From: Salmonella enterica subsp. houtenae serovar Houten
GTDB taxonomy: Bacteria; Pseudomonadota; Gammaproteobacteria; Enterobacterales; Enterobacteriaceae
Length of the DNA: 64,000 nt
Assembly (NCBI GenBank): GCA_900478215.1
Contig: LS483478.1
Span: 3,286,001 to 3,350,000 of the forward strand
Reading direction: 5' to 3'
Shown: piece after piece, positions 46,960-56,036 of the stretch
How positions within the stretch are numbered: position 1 is the first letter of the stretch
Layout of the letters: every line of letters starts with the position of its first letter
Translations under genes and position numbers: made by a program
Notes under the pieces: generated by a model
Told to the model about the DNA's origin: nothing
What the model saw: only the letters and a program-made list of their open reading frames with translations
The model's database searches: none

Positions 46960-48023
46960 AGCAAGTTTGCGTTCTCGGCAACGGACAACTGGGCCGAATG
47001 CTGCGCCAGGCGGGCGAACCGCTGGGTATCGCTGTCTGGCCGGTTGGCCTGGATGCAGAGCCTACCGCCGTTCCGGTACAGCAGAGCGTCATTACCGCAG
47101 AGATCGAGCGCTGGCCGGAAACCGCGCTTACCCGCGAGCTGGCGCGCCACCCGGCATTCGTTAATCGCGATGTATTTCCGATCATCGCCGACCGTCTGAC
47201 ACAAAAACAGCTTTTCGATAGACTGGGACTGGCGACCGCGCCGTGGCAGCTACTGACCTGCGCCGACGAGTGGTCCGACATCTTTGACCGCCTGGGCGAA
47301 CTGGCGATTATTAAGCGTCGCGTTGGCGGCTACGACGGTCGCGGGCAGTGGCGTCTACGCGCGGACGAAACCGGGCAACTGCCGGATGACTGCTATGGCG
47401 AATGTATTGTTGAGCGCGGCATCCATTTTTCCGGCGAAGTGTCGTTAGTCGGCGCGCGCGCTCATGACGGCAGTACCGTGTTTTACCCGCTGACGCACAA
47501 TTTGCATCAGGACGGCATCTTGCGGACCAGCGTCGCGTTCCCACAGGCGAACGCCGAACAGCAGGAGCAGGCGGAATCGATGCTGTCAGCAATTATGCAG
47601 GCGCTGAACTACGTCGGCGTAATGGCGATGGAATGTTTTATCACGCCGAAAGGCCTGTTAATCAATGAACTGGCGCCGCGCGTGCATAACAGCGGACACT
47701 GGACGCAAAATGGCGCCAGCATCAGTCAGTTTGAATTGCATCTGCGCGCGATTACCGGTCTGCCGTTGCCCGCGCCAGTGGTTAACGCTCCGTCGGTGAT
47801 GATCAATCTGATCGGCAGTGAGCTGAATTATGACTGGCTGAAGCTGCCGCTGGTACATCTGCACTGGTATGATAAAGCGGTACGTCCGGGGCGAAAAGTC
47901 GGCCATCTGAATCTGACCGACAGCGATACGTCACGTCTTAACGCCACCCTGGAAGCGATCTCTCCGCTCCTGCCGCCAGAATACGCCAGCGGCATTATCT
48001 GGGCGCAACGTAAACTTAAATAA
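46956..48023 (+). CDS. purK: N5-carboxyaminoimidazole ribonucleotide synthase PurK
   Basis: PurK is an ATP-grasp enzyme that carboxylates AIR with bicarbonate and ATP to N5-CAIR, the PurE substrate. The 355-residue length is standard. It begins with VLGNGQLGRML and contains the ATP-grasp segment (IIKRRVGGYDGRGQW) and the NELAPRVHNSGHWT metal-binding motif. It overlaps purE by ATGA. A GCCGGGA / TCCCGGC stem at 48034-48063 follows its stop. Confidence 0.96.
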   Translation: MKQVCVLGNGQLGRMLRQAGEPLGIAVWPVGLDAEPTAVPVQQSVITAEIERWPETALTRELARHPAFVNRDVFPIIADRLTQKQLFDRLGLATAPWQLLTCADEWSDIFDRLGELAIIKRRVGGYDGRGQWRLRADETGQLPDDCYGECIVERGIHFSGEVSLVGARAHDGSTVFYPLTHNLHQDGILRTSVAFPQANAEQQEQAESMLSAIMQALNYVGVMAMECFITPKGLLINELAPRVHNSGHWTQNGASISQFELHLRAITGLPLPAPVVNAPSVMINLIGSELNYDWLKLPLVHLHWYDKAVRPGRKVGHLNLTDSDTSRLNATLEAISPLLPPEYASGIIWAQRKLK

Positions 48024-48118
48024 CACATAAAATGCCGGGAGAATGATCTTCCTCTTTCCCGGCGCCTCCCTCAGCGCGTAAAATCTCGTTATCGCTGTTT
48101 TGTTTTTCGAGATTACAC

Positions 48119-49207
48119 ATGAACCATGGAACGGACTATCGCGCGCTCCTCATTGCCGATACGCCTTTAATTGATGTACGCGCGCCGGTTGAGTTTCAAC
48201 AGGGCGCTATGCCGGGCGCTATCAACCTGCCATTGATGATGGACGACGAGCGAGCCGCCGTCGGCACCTGTTACAAACGTCAGGGCGCGGATGCGGCGTT
48301 AGCGCTGGGACATCGGCTGGTTTGCGGCGACATTCGCCAGCAGCGGCTTGAGGCATGGAAAGCCGCGTATCAACGTTTCCCCAACGGGTATCTGTGCTGC
48401 GCGCGCGGCGGTCAGCGGTCACATATCGTACAACGTTGGCTGCAAGAAACAGGGATTGACTGCCCGCTTATTGAAGGCGGCTATAAAGCGCTGCGCCAGA
48501 CAGCAATTCAGGCGACCTGGCAACTGGTGCAAAAACCGATTCTTTTAATTGGCGGCTGTACTGGCAGCGGCAAAACGCAACTGGTGCGACAACAGCCCAA
48601 CGGCGTGGATCTGGAAGGCCTCGCGCGTCATCGCGGCTCCTCTTTTGGCCGCACGCTGAAACCGCAGCTCAGTCAGGCCAGCTTTGAAAACAAACTTGCC
48701 GTTGAATTGCTGAAAATTAACGCGCGTCAGACGCTAAAAAAGTGGGTACTGGAAGATGAAGGGCGAACGATCGGCGCCAACCATCTGCCCGAGTGTTTAC
48801 GCGAACGAATGGCGCAGGCACCCATTGCGGTAGTGGAGGATCCGTTTGCGCTTCGTCTGGAACGACTGCGTGAAGAATATTTCATCCGTATGCATCATGA
48901 TTTCACCAGCGCCTACGGCGATGAACACGGCTGGCAGGCGTATAGCGAGTATCTGCGCCACGGACTTTTCGCCATTCGCCGCCGTCTGGGGCTGCAACGC
49001 TTTGCTGAACTGACGAACACGCTGGATATTGCGCTGGCGGAACAATTATCCAGCGGTAGCACCGACGGGCATATGGCATGGCTGGTTCCGCTACTCAACG
49101 AATATTACGATCCGATGTATCGCTATCAGTTGAAGAAAAAAGACAGCAATGTCGTATTTCGCGGTACATCGGAAACGGTTAGGTGCTGGTTAATGGAACA
49201 GCAGTAA
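48119..49207 (+). CDS. mnmH: tRNA 2-selenouridine synthase MnmH
   Basis: MnmH (SelU, YbbB) replaces sulfur with selenium in the wobble 2-thiouridine of tRNAs for Lys, Glu and Gln, by way of a geranylated intermediate. The 362-residue protein has an N-terminal rhodanese domain with the catalytic Cys in CCARGGQRS (about residues 95-103) and a P-loop domain (GGCTGSGKT, about 144-152). Confidence 0.95.
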   Translation: MNHGTDYRALLIADTPLIDVRAPVEFQQGAMPGAINLPLMMDDERAAVGTCYKRQGADAALALGHRLVCGDIRQQRLEAWKAAYQRFPNGYLCCARGGQRSHIVQRWLQETGIDCPLIEGGYKALRQTAIQATWQLVQKPILLIGGCTGSGKTQLVRQQPNGVDLEGLARHRGSSFGRTLKPQLSQASFENKLAVELLKINARQTLKKWVLEDEGRTIGANHLPECLRERMAQAPIAVVEDPFALRLERLREEYFIRMHHDFTSAYGDEHGWQAYSEYLRHGLFAIRRRLGLQRFAELTNTLDIALAEQLSSGSTDGHMAWLVPLLNEYYDPMYRYQLKKKDSNVVFRGTSETVRCWLMEQQ

Positions 49208-49224
49208 CGATTAGAGAAGACCCC

Positions 49225-49887
49225 TTACCACTCGCCGTAGGGGTACTTTTTACCTTTGATAAAGTCCGGTGTGTCTCCATAATAAATATATCCATCAGGA
49301 TGGTTGGTTATGTTCTTGCACATTTTTAAATCCTTTCCCGATATCGTTTCAATTAAAATCACTTTCTCACCGGTAAGCGGAATATTAGGTTTATTGTCAT
49401 TTTCCAGCCAGACCCGCACCTTTCCTTCCGGCGCCAGTCCTATCAGCATAAAGCGGTGATAGTCATTTTCATGCGGATCACCTACCGAGGGATAAGGCGT
49501 CAGCATCATTTTCCAGACCGTACCGCTGAAGGTAATTCGGGTTTCATACACCTTTTTATCAATCACTGAATCCCAGCAGAAATGAATAAACTGTGGCGGA
49601 TTTTTAGCTTTATTAAAGGAGGGAATACCACCATTAAGATTATTATTCCACTTTGCTATAGTTGTCTCACTGGATCCCGCCGCATCAAGGGCTCTATACT
49701 TGTAAAAAACACCGTCCGTATCCAGTAATTCAACATACGTTACCTGAGCAGGCAACGCCTTAGGATAGAAAAAGTTAAAATACCACTCATCATAGGGTGC
49801 AAGAAGTGACGTCAGTTCTTTCCCTTTAACATCATGACTCAATGCGGCCATCGCTAAGAAAGTTAAAGTTAGAGTCTTTATATTCAT
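49225..49887 (-). CDS. DUF2931-type protein, candidate immunity to the Hcp-Tle1 effector
   Basis: A 220-residue protein with an N-terminal signal-like segment (residues 1-22, hydrophobic, ending DVKGKEL), no lipobox and a soluble remainder. It has the features of DUF2931 proteins, a family often coded beside T6SS phospholipase effectors (for example the HFCWDSV block and the VRVWLEN segment). Its ATG overlaps the effector stop by 4 bases (ATGA), so the pair is translated together. A periplasmic location would suit an inhibitor of a lipase delivered to the periplasm. The immunity role is inferred from context. Confidence 0.7.
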   Translation of the reverse strand: MNIKTLTLTFLAMAALSHDVKGKELTSLLAPYDEWYFNFFYPKALPAQVTYVELLDTDGVFYKYRALDAAGSSETTIAKWNNNLNGGIPSFNKAKNPPQFIHFCWDSVIDKKVYETRITFSGTVWKMMLTPYPSVGDPHENDYHRFMLIGLAPEGKVRVWLENDNKPNIPLTGEKVILIETISGKDLKMCKNITNHPDGYIYYGDTPDFIKGKKYPYGEW

Positions 49888-51887
49888 TTTAATTTTTCCC
49901 CGGACATATTATAAATAGTACGAATCCAGTTATCATCAGGGCGGTTGACAAAACTGAACGAATCAAAAATAGCCACTTCAGATATAACAGGACTTTTAAT
50001 ATTATAATTAACCGCATTCCAGTTCGCAGAACAATGGATATATTTACCAATGATTTTTAGTTCATCCCGATCAAATAACATATTTTCTTGATGACCCGAT
50101 AAAAGTGATTTTTTAGCAAATAAAATTACGCGCTCGCTCAGCGTATTAAGTTCAGGATTAAACGCCAGCTCTTTGTTTTTACTGTCAATCTCAGCAAAAA
50201 TTATCCCTGCTTCTTTTGCCACCTCATACATCACTCGTAAAGCAACCTTTGACCAGTCATTACTGACGGTGCGCCGAAAAGTAGCCGCTGCGGCAACGCG
50301 TTTTTTGCGGTTATGGTATTGGTCAGAAGGTATACACTCGTCAATATCGCTTTCAATTTTCAGTATGCCGGAAGGAAGTACAGGGGCCAGGACTGGATGG
50401 GTATGTAATCGTTCGGCCTCTCGGACGGTACGGCGATAAACGTCTGTCGATTGCACAGGAATATCTGAAGAGACCGTTTGCATTGCAGGCCGGGTCAGAA
50501 AAAGATACTCCTCCTCAAGCGGATTGTACCCGCCGCCGATATCGGCATGAGCGCCAGGCAGGCTCATTTCAGGCCACTGCTCTTTGACGCTATTAAGGCA
50601 AAAATTATATCGGCATTCATGCTTTGCCGTCAGGTGAAAAACGTGTTTCGCCACACCCGGCGGCAGAGCAAGTTTAACCTGTAGATTATTGCTGTCATGA
50701 GGATCAAAGCCATCCATTACGCCTCCCACGGCGGTCACGGTATCAAAAATGCCGAGAAAGCGAACTTCCCCCGCGGGTTTTCCGCTATAGGCACTATTAG
50801 CGAACACCTGCCTGATACCGTTCACTAAGGCAGGGTCCCGTTCAAACACCCGGTTAGTGAAATGGCGCGCTGCCGCTGCTCCCCGGCTAAACCCAAAGAC
50901 ATCAAACTGCAGATGTTTGAGGATGGAATTTTTAACATCAATTTCATTTATAAAATTATTTAGTAACTGGCAAATCAATGCTATCGCTTTATCGGTTTTT
51001 GCAATAACGCCAGTATCATTATTTCCTAACCCTAAACCTAACAATGAATCCGCTTTATTATTTTCCGTTCCAATACCTTCGATATAAAATTTCCTCTGCA
51101 CATCGTCGTTAATCGCTTCCGGAATACGTTCCACGTGATACAAATCATACAACCAACGAATATTTGTATAATAATTCAGATAGCTTCCCACCTCGATTCC
51201 ATCAAAACCTTCTTTCTTCATACAGCGCTGGCTAAATTCAGTTAGCGCTCTGGCATCAAGCCCGTAGCTCTCTGGGTTACACTTCCGCATACGTAAATTG
51301 GTATTAAGAAGGTTATTCCCTGTTCCGTCAAAGAAGACGCCAATGGTTAAGGTGATTTCACGTTTTTTGATGGGAGGAGCTGGCTTTTTAACCGCTGGAA
51401 GCGTAGCCGGAAAGAGCTGATTGTCGTTTTCGGGGGTTAATAAGGCATTATATTCAGTATTGGCTATCAGGTGCTTTGAGCAAATATAGTCATAATTGAT
51501 CGTGATAAGCTCTTCTGCGACTCCGTCGAGCCGGGTTTGCATCCACCAGGCTGTAACGCTCGCTCCCCTGACCTCAATCTGGTAGTACTTCTCCCAACGC
51601 CCCCATCGGTTAATACGATAAAAGGTAAAATCCAGGGTACAACGCTCATTGTTATTTATAGCCTGAGTAAACAGCGGCGAGCTTTTATCAATCGGCTTAC
51701 AAAAGCGAATCCCCTGATGGTTGACGCCGGCTACAGCACTGCTGACCAGCGCCTGCAGGCTAAAAACAAAAATCTCATCTTCATGACCCGCCTGGTAACG
51801 ATTGCCAACTGATGATTCACTCCCACAACCTTCGGATATGACGCCTTGTCTCTCGCCGATTATTTTCAAATAAATAATATTGCTCAT
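49884..51887 (-). CDS. Hcp-Tle1 fusion: type VI secretion effector with phospholipase domain
   Basis: A 667-residue two-domain protein. Residues 1 to about 140 look like an Hcp tube subunit (MSNIIYLKIIG start, KPIDKSSPLFTQAI, the FYRINRWGRWEKYY segment and a RGASVTAWW core). The rest is a Tle1/DUF2235 alpha-beta hydrolase: FFDGTGNN at 185-192, the GFSRG nucleophile elbow with Ser334, IFDTVTAVGG (Asp382 candidate) and LPGAHADIGGGY (His447 candidate). Such evolved Hcp proteins carry the toxin inside or on the Hcp ring for delivery into rival cells. No other T6SS structural gene is in the window. GC is lower than in flanking genes. Confidence 0.82.
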   Translation of the reverse strand: MSNIIYLKIIGERQGVISEGCGSESSVGNRYQAGHEDEIFVFSLQALVSSAVAGVNHQGIRFCKPIDKSSPLFTQAINNNERCTLDFTFYRINRWGRWEKYYQIEVRGASVTAWWMQTRLDGVAEELITINYDYICSKHLIANTEYNALLTPENDNQLFPATLPAVKKPAPPIKKREITLTIGVFFDGTGNNLLNTNLRMRKCNPESYGLDARALTEFSQRCMKKEGFDGIEVGSYLNYYTNIRWLYDLYHVERIPEAINDDVQRKFYIEGIGTENNKADSLLGLGLGNNDTGVIAKTDKAIALICQLLNNFINEIDVKNSILKHLQFDVFGFSRGAAAARHFTNRVFERDPALVNGIRQVFANSAYSGKPAGEVRFLGIFDTVTAVGGVMDGFDPHDSNNLQVKLALPPGVAKHVFHLTAKHECRYNFCLNSVKEQWPEMSLPGAHADIGGGYNPLEEEYLFLTRPAMQTVSSDIPVQSTDVYRRTVREAERLHTHPVLAPVLPSGILKIESDIDECIPSDQYHNRKKRVAAAATFRRTVSNDWSKVALRVMYEVAKEAGIIFAEIDSKNKELAFNPELNTLSERVILFAKKSLLSGHQENMLFDRDELKIIGKYIHCSANWNAVNYNIKSPVISEVAIFDSFSFVNRPDDNWIRTIYNMSGEKLK

Positions 51888-52303
51888 ATATATTTACCAT
51901 TTTTATATTTTACGCGAATCCAGTAGATAGAAATATAAATAAACCGGATGGATTTTATTTGGCAATAAAAGCGTCCTTAACAAAAAATAGTAGAATTATT
52001 CTCCGCACCTAATAATTTTCCTGAATTGATATATATTCAAAATAATTTTAATGGCAGGGCAAAGCGCAAGGCTCATGGATAAACTGCAGCACTCTCAGCC
52101 CATATGCCTACAACCTAAAGTACGGCGGGGATAAATAAGTAATATCCACCACGCTTAAAAGTAAATGTTATCTGGCCGTCGCCTGCTGTCCTGGCGACAT
52201 ATGCCGACTTAACCCGCGTCGTCACGGGACAATTGGCTTCTGCGGGAATCTATTGCAGATATGAAGGAAAAACGCCGGATGTCACCATCCGGCATCTCTA
52301 CGC
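51888..52303. other. Intergenic region between the Hcp-Tle1 gene and the porin
   Basis: About 415 bases. The half next to the effector (51888-52060) is very AT-rich and likely carries its promoter. The rest is more GC-rich and includes the porin terminator at 52266-52293. No gene is supported. The base-composition change near 52.1 kb may mark the edge of the acquired segment. Confidence 0.45.
52266..52293 (-). terminator. Rho-independent terminator of the porin gene
   Basis: On the minus strand an 8-bp stem GCCGGATG / CATCCGGC with a 4-base loop is followed by a T run, 11 bases after the porin stop. Canonical form. Confidence 0.85.
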
Positions 52304-53437
52304 TCAGAAATCGTAACGCAGACGCACCAGGTTCATATCGCCCAGGTTGTCAGTGCTGGAGGTGAAAACATGTTCATAATCAACGCGGAAACCATAATCC
52401 AGTTGGAAGGTGATCCCCACGCCGTTATCGGTACGCAGATAGTCGCGGCCATTCACATATTCAATGCGGTCGCCCATAAAGTAAGGTTGAATCGATTTCA
52501 CGGCATACTGACCAATCGGGAAAGCGTAACCAACAAAATACTCCAGCCCCCACGCATCACCGGCAAAGTAGTCATTCACAGACACTTTTTTGGTGGTCAT
52601 AAAGTTCTGATACCAGCCGCCGCCTGCGGCGATAGTCCAGTTTTCCGGCGTCCAGCTTAACGCGGTACCGACAATATTTTGATCGTAAGTTTTATCACCG
52701 TTGCCGCGCATCTCCGCACGAGTATAGTTCCATGCCGTCCCCCAGGTCAGATCGTCGGTGAGATGGTAATCCGCGCCTAAAGAACCGCCGCCTTTACGTT
52801 TGTAATTCAGGCCGTTATTGGCATTATAATCGTCGCTGAACAGATAAGACGCGTAGAGATCGACATCGCCAACGGTTTTTTTATACTTCAATGACTTACG
52901 TGTTCGGTAAGAACCATCGTAGTCGCCGTTAATGCCGTTGCCCGGTGCCTGACCTATCATGTCGTAATCCCAGATATCGGTTTTTACGCCCACTACATCG
53001 TAATAAATGCTGTTCTGTTGACCGAAGGTCAGCGTTCCCCACGTCGCGCTCTTGAAGCCGGTATACAGCATACGGCGAGTGGTATCCGTCGCGCCCTTCG
53101 CATAATGATTATCCCAGTCAAATACCGCAGGGATATTGACGCCCAGCTCGTAATAGCTAATCCAACTGATATCATCAAACAGATAGTAATCCGCGGCGAA
53201 ACGGAAACGCGTCCCGCCATCAAAACCATTACGTTTATAACCGTTAGCGCCGTCATTGCCGGTCATATTCTGGAACTGCGGACGAATACTCCCGCCGACG
53301 GTGAAATTGAGTCGGCTGAGTGGATTACCCGCCTGGGGATCTTGTTTTAAAACGGTGATTTCCGCCTGAGTGGCGAAAGGCATGAAAGCCACTGCCGCGC
53401 CGATCGATGCCGCCAACGCTGTTATTTTAATTGTCAT
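52304..53437 (-). CDS. Outer-membrane porin-family protein
   Basis: A 377-residue precursor with a typical signal peptide (ends FATQA) and a mature part of about 16 or more amphipathic beta strands that ends in NLVRLRYDF, with the terminal Phe of porins. It contains a TWGTLTFGQQNSIYYD segment like the constriction-loop region of trimeric porins. I do not recognise the specific member. It is larger than OmpG and differs from OmpC/OmpF in loop sequence, so substrate is unknown. ATG at 53437 behind AAGGA was chosen over an earlier ATG. It is a single gene with its own terminator. Confidence 0.75.
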   Translation of the reverse strand: MTIKITALAASIGAAVAFMPFATQAEITVLKQDPQAGNPLSRLNFTVGGSIRPQFQNMTGNDGANGYKRNGFDGGTRFRFAADYYLFDDISWISYYELGVNIPAVFDWDNHYAKGATDTTRRMLYTGFKSATWGTLTFGQQNSIYYDVVGVKTDIWDYDMIGQAPGNGINGDYDGSYRTRKSLKYKKTVGDVDLYASYLFSDDYNANNGLNYKRKGGGSLGADYHLTDDLTWGTAWNYTRAEMRGNGDKTYDQNIVGTALSWTPENWTIAAGGGWYQNFMTTKKVSVNDYFAGDAWGLEYFVGYAFPIGQYAVKSIQPYFMGDRIEYVNGRDYLRTDNGVGITFQLDYGFRVDYEHVFTSSTDNLGDMNLVRLRYDF

Positions 53438-53615
53438 TATATTTTCCTTGATAGATAGCCAATCCAAATTATTTAGCAGGCAAATAATAACTGTTATAAA
53501 ACCTTACGTGTTGTGTATTTTTTAATGATTTGTGCTACTAAAAATCAAGGAGTTATCAATTTGTGCGACTAAAGAAGTACGCGCCGTTTTAAAAATCGGC
53601 GCGAAATTATTCACA

Positions 53616-56036
53616 TTATGAATCATCGCTAAACTGGCGAAAAAGCGCTTTACCTTTCAGTAAACGAACGCCAAGCCAGCCGCCGCATACGGAAAGCAGT
53701 AGCGCGCCGCAAAACGGCAATGCGACCCATAAACGCCAGTCCGGCTCCCAGGGGAAATCAAAAACGTTGATTTGTAAGACCGCCAGCGCCGTTTCCGCGC
53801 CGATCGCGGCGACCAGCCCGGAAACCAACCCCAGCATGGCGAATTCGCACCAGAGTGTGGTACGCAGCAGTTTCTTTCCAGCCCCCAACGTGCGCCACAC
53901 CACCAGCTCCTGATGGCGCTGACGCATCCCGACCTGCACCTGGGCCAGTAATAGCAATATGCCGCAGAGGGTGACTAACACGACCATCACCTCCAGCGCC
54001 CGGCTGACCTGCTCCAGCACCTGTCCCACCTGTTTCAGGATCGCCCCGATATCTAACAGGCTGACGGTAGGAAACTCGCGGTTAAGCTGCGTTAACATGC
54101 CGTTGCCATTCTCCCAGCGAAAACTGGTCAACCAGCTTTGCGGTTGCCCGTCCAGCGCCCCGGAAGGAAAAATAAAGAAAAAGTTGGGCCGCAGGCTTTC
54201 CCAGTCCACTTGACGCAGGCTGGTGACTTTGGCGCTAAACGCCTGCGTATCGCCCATAAAGGTTACGCTATCGCCGAGCCTGACGTTCAGCCGCTTCGCC
54301 AGCCCCTCCTCCATGGAGACTTCGCCCGGTTTTGGCGGCCAGTGACCGGCGACCAGCGGATTATGTTCCGGGCGCGTATCCTGCCAGGTCAAATTCAGTT
54401 CACGGTTGAGCGACTCATCCTGCTGACCTTCCGTCGGATTCCCGTTTATTCTGGTTAACCGCGCCCGCACAATCGGATAAAACGTCTGCGGGATCACCTG
54501 ATGTTCCGACAAAAAGGCTTTCAGCGGCGCAACCTGCTCTGAAGCAATATTGATAAGAAAATAGTTCGGGCTTTCCGGCGGGAGCTGCTGTTGCCAGCGA
54601 TCGAGGAGATCGCCGCGCAGCACCAGCAAGAGCGCCAGCAGCATAAACGAAAGCGAAAACGCCGAAAGCTGACTCAACGTTGACCACGGCTGACGCAGCA
54701 GTCGGCTGACGGCCAGACGCAGCGGTAGCGACGTCAACGTCATGCCACGCAGCACGTTAAGCAACATCCAGCCCACCAGACCGCACAGCAGCGCCAGTAC
54801 CACGGCGCCCGCCAGAACCGCCCACAACAGCATACTTCCCCCCATCAATCCGGCGAGCAGCGTCACCACGACAGCGCAGGCGACAGGCAAATAAATTTTT
54901 AACGGCCAGACGCGGGCGACAACATCGCGGCGCAGCACCCGTAGCGGCTGAGTCGCCAGCAACAATCGATAGGGCCGTAAACCGACCAGCAGAGAGATGA
55001 CCGTCATCGCGCCCAGCGCCCACAGCCAGGGCCACAGGCTGGCAGACGGCAAATCGGCGGGCAGCACCGGTTTTAGCAGCACCAACAACATGTTTTCAAA
55101 CAGTAACCCAATCGCGCCTCCCGTGACGGCGGAAAGCCCCAACACCATCAACCACTGTCCGATGATCAGCTTACGCAACTGGGCCCGGCCCGCGCCCAAC
55201 GTTTTTAAAATCGCCACCAGATCGTAGCGGCTACGGCAGTAATGGCTCATCGCCACCGCGACGGCAGCTACCGCCAGCAATAGCGTTAGTAACGCCGAAA
55301 GCAGCAAAAACTGCTGCGAACGTTCGAGCGATTTCCCCAATGCCCCGTCATCCTGCTCCAGTCCGTACCAGCGATGTTCCGGTTTAAGCTGCGGTAACAG
55401 CCAGCTTTCATAGCCAGCAAGCTGTTGCGGCGTTCCGCCGAATTTATATCGCCACATCACGCGACTCCCCGGCTGTATCGCACCGGTTTTTGCCACATCG
55501 GCCATATTCATCATCAGACGCGGCGCCATCTGAAAAGGGTTAAACCCGGAGTCCGGCTCCTGTACCACTTCACCCGCAATACGCAAGGTCACGTCGCCGA
55601 CATCAATGGTATCGCCCGTTTTCAAATTAAGCAGCGCCATCAGACGCGGCGCCAGCAGTACGCTACCCGGCTGCGGTTTCACTCCGCCAGGACGGGTTTG
55701 CAATTCGCCGTACATCGGATAAACGCCATCTACCGCCTTCACGCTAGCCAGTTGCGGCGTATCGCCGGCAAACGTCATGGTCGCAAAGGTTAGCTGCTCA
55801 CCCACGGTAAGGCCGCGTTTACGCGCCTCTTCCATCCAGGCTTTCGGTACCTCTCGCGAACTTTGCAGCGTCCGATCGCCTGCCATAAACTCGCGGCTTT
55901 GCTGACTTAACCCTTTTTCCATCCGGTCGCTGATACTGCCGAGCGCCAGTACGCAGGCCACCGCCAGACTCAACGCCAGCCAGACAATAATCAGCGACGG
56001 CGAGCGCCATTCGCGCCAGAACCAGCGGGCTATCAT
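53616..56036 (-). CDS. ybbP: ABC transporter permease YbbP
   Basis: An 806-residue FtsX/MacB-type permease with about ten transmembrane segments and two large extracytoplasmic domains. Two FtsX-like blocks are visible (around the LSALLTLLLAVAAVAVAMSH segment and near the C-terminus). It pairs with the ATPase YbbA, whose stop it overlaps by 4 bases. The E. coli YbbAP complex belongs to the type VII ABC group, which moves substrates from the periplasm rather than across the inner membrane. The substrate is unproven. Confidence 0.92.
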   Translation of the reverse strand: MIARWFWREWRSPSLIIVWLALSLAVACVLALGSISDRMEKGLSQQSREFMAGDRTLQSSREVPKAWMEEARKRGLTVGEQLTFATMTFAGDTPQLASVKAVDGVYPMYGELQTRPGGVKPQPGSVLLAPRLMALLNLKTGDTIDVGDVTLRIAGEVVQEPDSGFNPFQMAPRLMMNMADVAKTGAIQPGSRVMWRYKFGGTPQQLAGYESWLLPQLKPEHRWYGLEQDDGALGKSLERSQQFLLLSALLTLLLAVAAVAVAMSHYCRSRYDLVAILKTLGAGRAQLRKLIIGQWLMVLGLSAVTGGAIGLLFENMLLVLLKPVLPADLPSASLWPWLWALGAMTVISLLVGLRPYRLLLATQPLRVLRRDVVARVWPLKIYLPVACAVVVTLLAGLMGGSMLLWAVLAGAVVLALLCGLVGWMLLNVLRGMTLTSLPLRLAVSRLLRQPWSTLSQLSAFSLSFMLLALLLVLRGDLLDRWQQQLPPESPNYFLINIASEQVAPLKAFLSEHQVIPQTFYPIVRARLTRINGNPTEGQQDESLNRELNLTWQDTRPEHNPLVAGHWPPKPGEVSMEEGLAKRLNVRLGDSVTFMGDTQAFSAKVTSLRQVDWESLRPNFFFIFPSGALDGQPQSWLTSFRWENGNGMLTQLNREFPTVSLLDIGAILKQVGQVLEQVSRALEVMVVLVTLCGILLLLAQVQVGMRQRHQELVVWRTLGAGKKLLRTTLWCEFAMLGLVSGLVAAIGAETALAVLQINVFDFPWEPDWRLWVALPFCGALLLSVCGGWLGVRLLKGKALFRQFSDDS

